Positions 1 through 8,061 of a stretch of 39,417 nucleotides of DNA are shown here, piece by piece. A program made the position numbers and the translations under genes. How positions within the stretch are numbered: the first letter of the stretch is position 1; each line of letters begins with the position of its first letter. This DNA is from Rhodospirillales bacterium 69-11 (GTDB lineage Bacteria; Pseudomonadota; Alphaproteobacteria; Acetobacterales; Acetobacteraceae): contig MKTV01000042.1 of NCBI GenBank assembly GCA_001898425.1, forward strand, positions 21,273 through 60,689, written 5' to 3'. The notes beneath the pieces were generated by a model. That model had not been told where the DNA came from and did no database searches. It saw only the letters and a program-made list of their open reading frames with translations.

Positions 1-337
1 AGTGACGATCGGGCTTCGCTACATCTATGGCATCGGCCCCAGCAAGGCGGCCGAGATCTGCCAGAAGCTGAGCATCCCCGACGATCGCCGGGTCAACCAG
101 CTCTCCGACGAGGAGGTGCTGCGCATCCGTGAGCTGATCGACCGCGACTATCGGGTGGAAGGCGATCTCCGGCGTGAGGTCGCGATGAACATCAAGCGGC
201 TGATGGACCTGGGCTGCTATCGCGGCCTGCGGCATCGCCGTGGCCTGCCGGTCCGTGGCCAGCGCACGCATACGAATGCGCGCACCCGCAAGGGCAAGGC
301 CGTGCCGATCGCCGGCAAGAAGAAGGTGACGAAGTAA
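1..337 (+). CDS. rpsM: 30S ribosomal protein S13 (5' truncated by window edge)
   Basis: Small-subunit head protein S13, which contacts 16S rRNA and the tRNA/inter-subunit bridge. About 111 residues are visible. They include the helix-two-turn-helix region ([13 protein letters not shown]), the [19 protein letters not shown] block and the basic C-terminal tail ending KKKVTK, all diagnostic of S13. Full-length S13 is about 122-125 residues, and the usual N-terminus (MARIAGV...) is missing. The GTG at base 2 is therefore an internal Val codon, not the start, and the gene continues upstream of the window. rpsK follows 93 bp downstream in the conserved alpha-operon order. Confidence 0.97.
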   Translation, partial: VTIGLRYIYGIGPSKAAEICQKLSIPDDRRVNQLSDEEVLRIRELIDRDYRVEGDLRREVAMNIKRLMDLGCYRGLRHRRGLPVRGQRTHTNARTRKGKAVPIAGKKKVTK

Positions 338-430
338 GGCGTCCTGCGCCTCGGATTTGACTGACGACCGCGCTGGTGTGGAGCTCTGCTCCGCCGGCGC
401 GGCGCTTGAATTGGAACGGGATCAACGATC

Positions 431-826
431 ATGGCGAAAGCCGCCAGCACCGCACGCCCTCGTCGCAAAGAGCGCAAGAACATCACCTCCGGCGTGGCGC
501 ATGTGGCCGCGACGTTCAACAACACGGTGATCACCATCACCGATGCGCAGGGCAATGCGATCGCGTGGTCGTCGTCCGGCAGCCAGGGCTTCAAGGGCAG
601 CCGCAAGTCGACGCCCTATGCCGCGCAGGTGGCCGCCGAAGACGCGGGCCGCAAGGCGCGCGAGCACGGCATGGAGACGCTGGAGATCGAGGTGAGCGGC
701 CCGGGTTCGGGACGTGAGAGCGCGCTGCGCGCCCTGCAGGCGGTCGGGTTCGCGGTCTCCGCCATCCGCGACATGACCCCGATCCCGCACAACGGCTGCC
801 GCCCCCGGAAGCGTCGCCGCGTCTGA
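431..826 (+). CDS. rpsK: 30S ribosomal protein S11
   Basis: S11 lies on the 30S platform and helps form the mRNA exit/E-site region. The 131-residue length is normal. Diagnostic blocks are [18 protein letters not shown] near residue 20, the [19 protein letters not shown] segment, [15 protein letters not shown] and the C-terminal [15 protein letters not shown]. The start follows a weak purine stretch (GGAACGGG) about 11 bases upstream. It lies between rpsM and rpoA in the standard order. In many bacteria rpsD sits between rpsK and rpoA; it is absent here, as is usual in alphaproteobacteria. Confidence 0.98.
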   Translation: MAKAASTARPRRKERKNITSGVAHVAATFNNTVITITDAQGNAIAWSSSGSQGFKGSRKSTPYAAQVAAEDAGRKAREHGMETLEIEVSGPGSGRESALRALQAVGFAVSAIRDMTPIPHNGCRPRKRRRV

Positions 827-831
827 CCCGC

Positions 832-862
832 AGCCCGTCCGCCACGGGCTCCTCCTGGCGGA
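832..862 (+). other. Two overlapping, mutually exclusive hairpins after rpsK
   Basis: Just after the rpsK stop, AGCCCGT (832-838) can pair with ACGGGCT (844-850). Alternatively, TCCGCCA (838-844) can pair with TGGCGGA (856-862). The two stems share bases, so they cannot form together. The rpsK-rpoA gap is 225 bp, long for this operon, and nothing else is visible in it. A regulatory or processing role is speculation; there is no U-tract, so this is not a canonical terminator. Confidence 0.35.
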
Positions 863-1051
863 GTCGGCCGCGACGCCTGGCGCTTCTGCGCCGGCTCCGG
901 TCCTCCAGGTGCCCGGCGGTGGCCCGACAAGGCGCACGCGCGGCGGCGGACAAGGCAAGGACGGGCGGCTCACGGGCTGCCCCAACACGGTGTCAGGGCA
1001 GGTTCAGGACAGGAACCGTCGGCTGTTCAGCGGTTCGAAAGGTGTAGTTGC

Positions 1052-2083
1052 ATGAGGCAGAGCGCAGTCATCCAGAGAAACTGGCTCTCTCTGATCAAGC
1101 CAGAAAAGCTCGAGATCGAACCCGGCGCGGATCCCGCGAAGGTTGCGACCATCGTCGCCGAACCGCTGGAGCGCGGCTTCGGCATGACGCTCGGCAACGC
1201 GATCCGCCGCATCCTGCTCTCCTCGCTGCAGGGCGCCGCGGTCACCGCGGTGCAGATCGACGGCGTACTGCACGAGTTCAGCTCGATCCCCGGCGTGCGT
1301 GAGGACGTCACGGACATCGTGCTGAACGTCAAGCAGCTCGCGCTGCGGATGCACGGCGAGGGTCCGAAGCGGATGACGCTGACCGCGACCGGGCCCGGCG
1401 AAGTGCGCGCGGGCCAGATCTCGGCCGGCCACGACATCGAGATCATGAACCCCGACCTGGTGATCTGCACGCTGGACGACGGCGTGAAGCTCGGCATGGA
1501 GTTCACGGTCAACCTGGGCAAGGGCTACCAGCCCGCCAGCGTCAACCGGCCGGAAGACGCGCCGATCGGCCTGATCCCGGTCGACAGCATCTACTCCCCG
1601 GTCCGCCGCGTGTCCTATCGCGTCGATCCGACCCGCGTGGGTCAGGTCACCGATTACGACAAGCTGCTGCTGACCGTGGAAACCAATGGCGCGGTGACGC
1701 CCGAGGACGCGGTGGCGCTCGCCGCCCGCATCCTGCAGGACCAGCTTCAGCTCTTCATCAACTTCGACGAGCCGCAGCAGGTCCGCACGGAGGAGCCGCA
1801 GGACGACCTGCCGTTCAACCGCAACCTGCTCCGCAAGGTCGACGAGCTCGAGCTCTCGGTCCGCAGCGCGAACTGCCTGAAGAACGACAACATCGTCTAT
1901 ATCGGCGACCTGGTGCAGAAGTCCGAACAGGAGATGCTGCGCACGCCGAACTTCGGTCGGAAGTCGCTGAACGAGATCAAGGAGGTGCTGTCCTCCATGG
2001 GTCTCTCTCTGGGTATGACCGTCCCCGGCTGGCCGCCGGAGAACATCGAGGAACTGGCCAAGCGGCTCGAAGAGCCGTTCTGA
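1052..2083 (+). CDS. rpoA: DNA-directed RNA polymerase subunit alpha
   Basis: Alpha subunit (343 residues, normal length), which dimerises to nucleate RNA polymerase assembly and whose C-terminal domain binds UP elements and activators. The N-terminal domain shows the hallmark block [20 protein letters not shown] (about residues 37-56) and [17 protein letters not shown]. The alpha-CTD contains [19 protein letters not shown] and [17 protein letters not shown], the helix-hairpin-helix-like DNA-contacting region. The start follows AAAGG at nine bases. rplQ begins 18 bp after the stop, so the two are surely co-transcribed. Confidence 0.99.
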   Translation: MRQSAVIQRNWLSLIKPEKLEIEPGADPAKVATIVAEPLERGFGMTLGNAIRRILLSSLQGAAVTAVQIDGVLHEFSSIPGVREDVTDIVLNVKQLALRMHGEGPKRMTLTATGPGEVRAGQISAGHDIEIMNPDLVICTLDDGVKLGMEFTVNLGKGYQPASVNRPEDAPIGLIPVDSIYSPVRRVSYRVDPTRVGQVTDYDKLLLTVETNGAVTPEDAVALAARILQDQLQLFINFDEPQQVRTEEPQDDLPFNRNLLRKVDELELSVRSANCLKNDNIVYIGDLVQKSEQEMLRTPNFGRKSLNEIKEVLSSMGLSLGMTVPGWPPENIEELAKRLEEPF

Positions 2084-2101
2084 GCCGAAGGGGATACCAC
2101 C

Positions 2102-2527
2102 ATGCGTCACGGCGTTGCCGGCCGAAAGCTCGGCGTCACCTCCACCCATCGCATCGCCATGTTCCGCAACATGGCGCATGCGCTGATCAAGCACGAGCAG
2201 ATCACCACCACGCTGCCGAAGGCCAAGGAGCTGCGGCCGGTGGTCGAGAAGCTGATCACGCTGGGCAAGAAGGGCGGCCTGGCCAACCGGCGCCGCGCCT
2301 ACGCCGAACTGCGTGACGACGTCATCGTCAACAAGCTGTTCGGCACGCTGGCGGAGCGCTACGCCGGTCGCGCAGGCGGCTACAGCCGCGTGCTGAAGGC
2401 GGGCATCCGCTACGGCGACGCGGCCGACATGGCGGTGATCGAGCTGGTGGATCGCGATCCGGGCGCGAAGGGCCTGGACAGCGGCCCGGTGCAGGAGCGG
2501 GAGACCGAGGAAGAAGCGGCGAGCTGA
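2102..2527 (+). CDS. rplQ: 50S ribosomal protein L17
   Basis: L17 lies near the peptide exit tunnel of the 50S subunit. The N-terminal [17 protein letters not shown] and the [38 protein letters not shown] block identify it. It is 141 residues long with an acidic C-terminal tail ([10 protein letters not shown]), a common alphaproteobacterial extension beyond the roughly 120-residue core. AAGGGG lies eight bases before the ATG. It is the last gene of the operon and is followed directly by an intrinsic terminator. Confidence 0.98.
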   Translation: MRHGVAGRKLGVTSTHRIAMFRNMAHALIKHEQITTTLPKAKELRPVVEKLITLGKKGGLANRRRAYAELRDDVIVNKLFGTLAERYAGRAGGYSRVLKAGIRYGDAADMAVIELVDRDPGAKGLDSGPVQERETEEEAAS

Positions 2528-2555
2528 GCCGTACTCCTTCGGATCAGACACGACG

Positions 2556-2585
2556 AAAGGGCGGGTGCGAACCCGCCCTTTTTTT
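2556..2585 (+). terminator. Rho-independent terminator of the ribosomal/rpoA operon
   Basis: A perfect 11-bp GC-rich stem (AAAGGGCGGGT at 2556-2566 paired with ACCCGCCCTTT at 2571-2581) with a GCGA tetraloop runs into seven consecutive T residues (2579-2585). It lies 28 bp after the rplQ stop. The A-run on the 5' side may let it work in both directions, for the converging channel gene as well. Confidence 0.95.
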
Positions 2586-2700
2586 CTTGCCCCGGCTTCG
2601 GCCTTCCCGCCCCGCCGCTCGAGCGGGCAGGGGCGGTTGTGGCCCGTGATCGCAGGCGACCGGCCGGTTCAGACCGCGACGGCCGTCCGTTCGGTCGCGC

Positions 2701-3801
2701 CTACCGCGCCGACCGCCGGAAGCGAGACTGGCTTCCGGGCTCGAACAACACGCGGCTGCCCAGGGTGCGGCCGATCAGCAGCAGCCCGTCTCCCGCCTCG
2801 ATGCGCAGTAACGGGTCGGGGCTGGTGATCGCCTCGCCCTCGCGGCGGTTCACCTGCACCACGAAGAACGCACCCTGCGCCTCCGCTTCCAGCTCGCCCA
2901 CCGTCCGTCCGACCGCGGCGCTGCCCGTGGCGGCGGTCGCCACGTCCATGTCGAGCCCCATCCGCCGCAGCGTCTTCTCGAACTCGCGCATCCGTTCGGA
3001 GCCGCGGATGAAGCGCGCGGTGGGCTGATACAGGATCATCTCGGCGATACGCTCCGCCCCGATATGGGTCGGCAGCACCACCCGGTTCGCGCCGGCCTGC
3101 AGCAGCTTGCTTTCGGTGCTGGGTGCCTCGCCGCGCGCGATGATCTCGAGCCCGGGGTTCAGGCTGCGCGCGCTCAGCGTGATGAACACGTTCGCCGCGT
3201 CGTTCGGCAATACCGTCGCCAGCACGCGCGCCCGTTCGACGCCCGCCTCGCGCAGCGCCGCCTCGTCGGTCGCATCACCCTGTACACACAGATACCCCAT
3301 GCCGCGGGCCTGCTCGAGCCGCGCCTCGTCCTGGTCGACGATGACGAAATCCGTCCCGCCCGCATCCAGATCCTTGGCCAGCATGAGGCCGATCCGGCCG
3401 AAGCCGCAGATGATGACGTGGCCGCCGAGCTTCTCGATCTGCGTGGTCATGCGTTTTAATCCGAGGACTGCGGTGAGCTGGTTCAGCGTGATGAACTGGA
3501 CCAGCGCACCGGTGAGGAAGATGACGCCCGTGCATCCCAGCACGATCGTCGCCATGGTGATGCCCCGCAGCAGGGGCGTGTCGACCGGGCGCACTTCCTC
3601 GAACCCGACCGTGTAGACGGTGATCAGGACCATGTAGAGCGCATCCGGCAGCGGCCAGCCCGCGGCGACATAGGCCGTGGTCGCCGCGGTCATCACCACG
3701 GCGATGAAGAGCAGCCCGAAGATCAGGTTGCGCGCCGGAGACGCGAGGAAGCCTTCGCGCCCGTGTCCGAGATGGCGCAGCGTGAGCGGGCGGTCGCTCA
3801 T
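2701..3801 (-). CDS. Two-TM potassium channel with RCK/TrkA domain
   Basis: Inner-membrane ion channel with a cytoplasmic regulator-of-K+-conductance module. TM1 is about residues 24-46, the pore loop and filter 55-70, and TM2 79-102. An RCK-N Rossmann domain starts at about 127 with HVIICGFGRIG, the dinucleotide-binding GxGxxG-type loop, and has an acidic end to strand 2 (IVDQDE). An RCK-C-like domain lies near the C-terminus. The filter reads TVYTVGFEEV, so the second glycine of the canonical TxGYG is replaced by Glu. I chose the ATG giving MSDRPLTLRH (366 aa); a longer frame adds 37 low-complexity residues. K+ selectivity is inferred from fold and is uncertain given the filter. Confidence 0.85.
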   Translation of the reverse strand: MSDRPLTLRHLGHGREGFLASPARNLIFGLLFIAVVMTAATTAYVAAGWPLPDALYMVLITVYTVGFEEVRPVDTPLLRGITMATIVLGCTGVIFLTGALVQFITLNQLTAVLGLKRMTTQIEKLGGHVIICGFGRIGLMLAKDLDAGGTDFVIVDQDEARLEQARGMGYLCVQGDATDEAALREAGVERARVLATVLPNDAANVFITLSARSLNPGLEIIARGEAPSTESKLLQAGANRVVLPTHIGAERIAEMILYQPTARFIRGSERMREFEKTLRRMGLDMDVATAATGSAAVGRTVGELEAEAQGAFFVVQVNRREGEAITSPDPLLRIEAGDGLLLIGRTLGSRVLFEPGSQSRFRRSAR

Positions 3802-3985
3802 CGCGCGGGGGCCTGCCGCGCGACCGCCGCCCTCGCCCCGTCCTGTTGCATCCGCTCCGCCGCCCCGCCGCTCGCCGCTGCGAGTTTCAGCGAAGCCATG
3901 TCGGTGCCGCAAGCACCACGGTCGGCGCTTGTGCGATGGGCGGCGGGCTGCTGTGCTGCGCCGGTCCTGTCAGGAGCCGACCTCG

Positions 3986-4303
3986 ATGGCCTTCGCCTGC
4001 ACCATCCCCGCGACACCCACCGTCCAGCGCGACGACGACGATTTGCGCATCACCCGCTGGGACTTCCCGGTCGGTGCCGTCACGGGCTGGCACACGCATG
4101 GCTGGCCGTATTTCGTGGTAATGCTCACCGAGGGCGTGCTGCGGGTCCACAACGGCACCGAAGTGTCGGAGACGCAGCTCGCGGAAGGGCAGGCCTACAA
4201 CCGGCCCTCCGGGGTGCAGCACGACGTCATGAACGGCTCGCCGCACCCGATCGCGTTCGTGGAGATCGAGGTCAAGCGCCCGCAGGCGGTGCCGTTTCCT
4301 TGA
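3986..4303 (+). CDS. Small single-domain cupin protein
   Basis: A 105-residue beta-barrel cupin. Motif 1 appears as GWHTHGWPYFVVMLTEG (His36, His38; the usual Glu ligand position is Tyr42). Motif 2 is PSGVQHDVMNG (Pro74, Gly76, His79). Three His side chains could bind one metal ion. The substrate cannot be told. The ATG is chosen because AGGAG lies nine bases upstream; the longer open frame is unsupported. The gene converges on the zinc-peptidase gene and their 3' ends overlap by 32 bp, so both strands are coding there. Confidence 0.8.
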   Translation: MAFACTIPATPTVQRDDDDLRITRWDFPVGAVTGWHTHGWPYFVVMLTEGVLRVHNGTEVSETQLAEGQAYNRPSGVQHDVMNGSPHPIAFVEIEVKRPQAVPFP

Positions 4304-5384
4304 CCGCCTGCGGCGCGGCCCGTGTGCGGCCGCGCGCGGCGTGGACCACGTCGTGGACGAACCGCAGCTTCGCCACGACGCCGGGTGACAGCACGAACGG
4401 GTAGAGATCCGGCGAGCCCATCGCGCGGTTCAGGCTGTTGACCGCGAGCGTCAGCGGCACCCAGGCTTCGATGATCGGATCGAACGTCTCGCTCCGATAG
4501 GGATCGATGTCGATCTCGGCCGCCAGCGCGTCGTCGGCCGCGAGGCGTGGCTGCACGCGGATGCCGAACGCGCTCGCCATCTCCACCGTGTCGATGATGT
4601 GCAGGTAGTGCGCCCAGGTCTCGGCCCAGTCCTCCCACGGGTGGGAGGTCGCGTAGGCGCTGACGTAGTTCGCCTGCCAGTCGGGCGGCGGACCGTTCTG
4701 GTAATGCGCCTGCAGCGCCGCGCCGTAGTCCTGGCTGTCGTCGCCGAACACCGCGCGGCATTCCTCGAGCTTGCCCCCGTCGCGGATCAGCACGTCCCAG
4801 AAATAGTGCCCGACCTCGTGCCGGAAATGGCCGAGGAGGGAGCGGTAGGGTTCGTGCATCTGGGTGCGCCGCCGTTCGCGTTCCGCGTCGTCGGCCTCGG
4901 CGAGGGCGATGGTGATCAGGCCGTTGTCGTGGCCGGTCATCACCTTGGGCGCATCGTCCGCCGGCGGGTCGGCCAGGAAGTCGAAGGCGAGGCCGCCCTC
5001 GGGGTCCTCGACCCTGTTCGTGACCTGAAGTCCGAGCCGCAGGAGCGCGTAGAACAACCGGTGCTTGGCGATCTCGAGCTTCTGCCAGGCGAGCAGGTTT
5101 TCCGGCACGCCGAGGTCGGGGATGGTGCGGTTGTGCTGGCAGGCGACGCAGAGCGGCGAGGCGGCATCGGGGGCGACCAGCCAGTTGCAGGCGTCATGCG
5201 CCGCGTTGGCGCAGAAGCGCAGGGTCTTGCGGGACCGCAGGGGCTGCCAGAGGTCGCCTTTCGGGGTCAGGGCGGTGATGGTCATCGGGTCGGAGAGGAA
5301 GCCGAGGCGATGGCCGCAGCGTTCGCACGCGGTATTCTCGAAATAGACGATCTGACCGCAGTTCTGGCACTTGAACAGCCGCAT
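4272..5384 (-). CDS. Zinc-ribbon putative zinc-binding metallopeptidase
   Basis: A 370-residue cytoplasmic protein of the putative zinc-binding peptidase family (Peptidase_Mx-like). An N-terminal zinc ribbon is formed by Cys6/Cys9 and Cys20/Cys23 (FKCQNCG ... CERCGHRLGFLS). A second cysteine cluster is Cys58, Cys66, Cys79, Cys82. The catalytic HExxH is HEVGH (189-193) in FRHEVGHYFWD. Downstream EDWAETWAHYLHIIDT offers the likely third ligand. The start is fixed by GAGGAG six bases before the ATG. The physiological substrate is unknown for the family as far as I know. The gene converges on and overlaps the cupin. Confidence 0.85.
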   Translation of the reverse strand: MRLFKCQNCGQIVYFENTACERCGHRLGFLSDPMTITALTPKGDLWQPLRSRKTLRFCANAAHDACNWLVAPDAASPLCVACQHNRTIPDLGVPENLLAWQKLEIAKHRLFYALLRLGLQVTNRVEDPEGGLAFDFLADPPADDAPKVMTGHDNGLITIALAEADDAERERRRTQMHEPYRSLLGHFRHEVGHYFWDVLIRDGGKLEECRAVFGDDSQDYGAALQAHYQNGPPPDWQANYVSAYATSHPWEDWAETWAHYLHIIDTVEMASAFGIRVQPRLAADDALAAEIDIDPYRSETFDPIIEAWVPLTLAVNSLNRAMGSPDLYPFVLSPGVVAKLRFVHDVVHAARGRTRAAPQAVKETAPPAGA

Positions 5385-5539
5385 GACGCACTCCTCGGGG
5401 CCGCACACAGCTTGGGAAGCGGCGCGCCGGAACCAGGGCCAAGGCGGTAACGATTGCGCGGGCCACGTCGAGATGTCCGCTCGTCGCGTTCGGCTTCGCG
5501 GCGGCTCCCTTCCGTCGCGGCTGGGAGGGGGGCGCCCCG

Positions 5540-7855
5540 CTACCTCGCCGCGGCCGCGCCCTGCATTGCCTCCCACACCCGCAGCGGCGTCGCGGGCATC
5601 TCGAAGTGGCGGACCCCCAGCGGGGCCAGCGCGTCGTTCAGCGCATTCATCGCCGCGGCCAGCGCGCCGACCGTGCCCGCCTCGCCCACGCCCTTGGCCC
5701 CCAGCGGGTTGGCAGCGGTCGGCACCTCCCGCGTCGCCAGCCGGAAATCCGGCTGCTCGGTCGCGCGCGGCATGTGGTAGTCCATGAACGAGGCCGTCAG
5801 CATCTGCCCCGAATCCGGGTCGTGCACGATCAGCTCGCCCAGGGCCTGGCCGATGCCCTGCACCACGCCGCCATGGATCTGGCCTGCGACCAGCAACGGG
5901 TTGAGGACGCGGCCCAGCTCCTCGACCGCGGCGTAGCGCACCACCTCGGCAAAGCCGGTGTCGCGGTCGATCTCCACCTCGCAGACATGGGTGCCGTTCG
6001 GGAAGGTCACCGCGGTCGGGGCGAACTCGCCGGATTCCGTCAGCCCGCCTTCCTCGCCCGGCATCACCGGGGCCGCGCGGGCGACCTCGGCCAGGCTCAC
6101 GGAGCGGTCGGTGCCGGCGATGCGGAACCGGCCCTCCGACAGCTCCACATCCACCACCGCCGCCTCCAGCACCTCCGCCGCCAACTTCCGCGCCGCCTCG
6201 ATCAGCGCATCGGCCGCGAGCGAGATCGCCGCGCCGCCGATGCACAGCGCGCCGGAGCCGCCATTCCCCTTCCCATGGCTCAGCAGGGCGGTATCGCCGC
6301 CCTGGAAGCGCACCTGCTCGAACGGGATGCCGAACCGGTCGGCGACGAGCTGGCTGAACGCGGTCTCCAGCCCCTGGCCCACCGACATGGACCCCGACCG
6401 CAGCAGCAGCGTGCCGTCGGGCGCGAGATGCAGCGTGGCGAGGTCCTTGGCCGGGCGGAGGAACGGGCCGCCCGCGACCTCGATGCAGTTGGCGACGCCG
6501 AGGCCGCGCAGCTTGCCGCGCGATGCCGCCTCCTGCCGGCGCGTCTCGAACCCGTCGACGTCCGCCATTTCGGCGGCCAGCTTCATGTTCCCCTCGAACT
6601 CGCCGCAGTCGTAGGTGAAGGTCAGGGCGGTCTTGTATGGCATCGCCTCGGGCGGGATCAGGTTCTGCCGGCGCAGCTCCCACGGCGAGACGCCGAGTTC
6701 CCGGGCGGCGACGTCGAGCAGGCGCTCGATCGTGTAGGTGGCCTCCGGCCGGCCGGCGCCGCGATAGGCGGCGGTGGGCACGGTGTGGGTCAGCACGCCG
6801 CACACCGTCCCGTCGATCGCCGGGATCTGGTAAACGCCCGCGATGCCGCCGAAATTGCCGACGCCCCAGCCGGAGCGTCCCGACACGTAGGCGCCCAGGT
6901 TCACGTCCCAGCGGACCCGCAGCGCGGTGATCCGGTGCTGCGCATCGAAGGCGATCGCACCGGCGATGCGCATCTCGCGCGCCTGCTCGTCGGTCAGGAA
7001 CCCCTCGGTGCGGTCGGCCACCCAGCGCACCGGCCGCTGCAGCCGGCGAGCCGCCCAGGCGACCAGCGCCACTTCCTGGTGCACGCCCGACTTCATCCCG
7101 AAGGAGCCGCCGACATCCTCGGCCAGCACGCGGATGTCGGTCGGCGCCACGCCGAACGGCCCGCTGGCCAGCCCGTTGCGGAGCTGGTGCGGCGACTGGT
7201 GCGACGCATGCACCACCATGCGCCCGTCCGGCCCGATCTCGGCCCAGGCCCCGCGCGGCTCCATCGAGTTCGCGGTGACGCGGGAGACGCCGAAATCGAG
7301 CGTCGTGACATGCGCGGCGGCCGCGAACGCGGCGTCCACGGCGGCGGCGTCGCCGCGCCGCCAGAGGAAGCCGACATTGTCGGGCGCCTCATCCCAGACC
7401 GCGGGCGCATTTTGGGCGAGCGCCGCTGCGGTGTCGGTCACCACCGGCAGCGCGTCGTACTCGACCAGGATCGCCTCCGCCGCTTCCTGCGCGGCGGCGC
7501 GGGTCTCGCCCAGCACCACGGCAACCGGCTCGCCCACGAACCGCACGCGATCCGATGCGAGCAGCGTGCGGTCGGTCTTCGGCGCCGGGCTGCCGTCCGG
7601 CCGGGGGAAGTTGATGCCGCCGGGGATGGGACCGACATCGGTCAGGTCGGCGGCCGTGAACACGCCCACCACGCCCGGCATGGTCCGTGCGGACGCGGGG
7701 TCGATCGACAATACGCGCGCATGCGCATGCGGCGACCGCAGGAACACGGCGTTCAGCAGCCCCGCCGGGCGCGGGTCACCCACATAGGTCCCGCGGCCGG
7801 TGAGCAGGCGCGCGTCTTCCCGGCGCCGCACGGATTTCGCCTCGAAGCTGGCCAT
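5540..7855 (-). CDS. Xanthine dehydrogenase-family molybdopterin-binding large subunit (form II CoxL-like)
   Basis: A 771-residue molybdenum-cofactor subunit of the xanthine oxidase/CO dehydrogenase family, expected to hydroxylate an aldehyde or heterocycle. The N-terminal KSVRRREDARLLTGRGTYVGD opens the aldehyde-oxidase a/b hammerhead. EDVGGSFGMK (245-254), AYRGAGRPEA (362-371) and the catalytic-Glu motif GVGEAG (722-727, Glu725) mark the cofactor domain. AYRGAGR is the form II signature; true CO dehydrogenases carry AYxCSFR, so CO oxidation is unlikely. No 2Fe-2S or FAD subunit gene is adjacent, so its electron-transfer partners must be encoded elsewhere. It is divergent from the dioxygenase gene. 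Confidence 0.9.
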   Translation of the reverse strand: MASFEAKSVRRREDARLLTGRGTYVGDPRPAGLLNAVFLRSPHAHARVLSIDPASARTMPGVVGVFTAADLTDVGPIPGGINFPRPDGSPAPKTDRTLLASDRVRFVGEPVAVVLGETRAAAQEAAEAILVEYDALPVVTDTAAALAQNAPAVWDEAPDNVGFLWRRGDAAAVDAAFAAAAHVTTLDFGVSRVTANSMEPRGAWAEIGPDGRMVVHASHQSPHQLRNGLASGPFGVAPTDIRVLAEDVGGSFGMKSGVHQEVALVAWAARRLQRPVRWVADRTEGFLTDEQAREMRIAGAIAFDAQHRITALRVRWDVNLGAYVSGRSGWGVGNFGGIAGVYQIPAIDGTVCGVLTHTVPTAAYRGAGRPEATYTIERLLDVAARELGVSPWELRRQNLIPPEAMPYKTALTFTYDCGEFEGNMKLAAEMADVDGFETRRQEAASRGKLRGLGVANCIEVAGGPFLRPAKDLATLHLAPDGTLLLRSGSMSVGQGLETAFSQLVADRFGIPFEQVRFQGGDTALLSHGKGNGGSGALCIGGAAISLAADALIEAARKLAAEVLEAAVVDVELSEGRFRIAGTDRSVSLAEVARAAPVMPGEEGGLTESGEFAPTAVTFPNGTHVCEVEIDRDTGFAEVVRYAAVEELGRVLNPLLVAGQIHGGVVQGIGQALGELIVHDPDSGQMLTASFMDYHMPRATEQPDFRLATREVPTAANPLGAKGVGEAGTVGALAAAMNALNDALAPLGVRHFEMPATPLRVWEAMQGAAAAR

Positions 7856-7997
7856 GCTCTCTCGTCCCCTCGTCGATCAGGGGAGTGTGGCACCGCCGGC
7901 GCCCCAGCGGGAGGGCGCGGCCGGATCACGGGACGGTTCGGCCACTGCACGGCTCCGTGGGACCCGTCGACGCCGCCCACCTCCGTGGTGCCGTTTG

Positions 7998-8013
7998 TGG
8001 CACATGGCTTGCT
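7998..8013 (+). promoter_or_regulatory. Sigma-54 (RpoN) promoter of the TauD-family gene
   Basis: TGGCAC at 7998-8003, five bases, then TTGCT at 8009-8013 matches the -24/-12 consensus TGGCAC-N5-TTGCW exactly, with the GG and GC correctly spaced. Transcription would begin near 8025, leaving about 37 nt of leader before the ATG, with GAGGAA at 8047-8052 as ribosome binding site. Upstream, CACGG-CT-CCGTG (7948-7959) and GTGCC-N6-GGCAC (7988-8003) are inverted repeats that could bind regulators, but that is speculative. Confidence 0.75.
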
Positions 8014-8061
8014 GGGCCAGACTGGCTGATCGCTCCGCTCGTCCTCGAGGAATGCTGCCGC

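Noticed and set aside
1004-2551. 515-codon frame opposite rpoA and rplQ
   Set aside because: Antisense shadow of two certain housekeeping genes.
5385-6803. In-frame N-terminal extension of the zinc peptidase reaching into the molybdopterin subunit gene
   Set aside because: The extension is low-complexity and overlaps a certain gene on the same strand; GAGGAG before the ATG at 5384 gives a clear start.
5540-7855. Carbon monoxide dehydrogenase (CoxL form I)
   Set aside because: The active-site loop is AYRGAGR, not the AYxCSFR of true CO dehydrogenases, and coxS/coxM are absent.
5606-8029. 807-codon open frame on the plus strand opposite the molybdopterin subunit
   Set aside because: It mirrors the codon positions of a real gene on the minus strand, is full of Arg/Ala/Gly/His and shows no family motif. 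GC-rich DNA produces such antisense frames.
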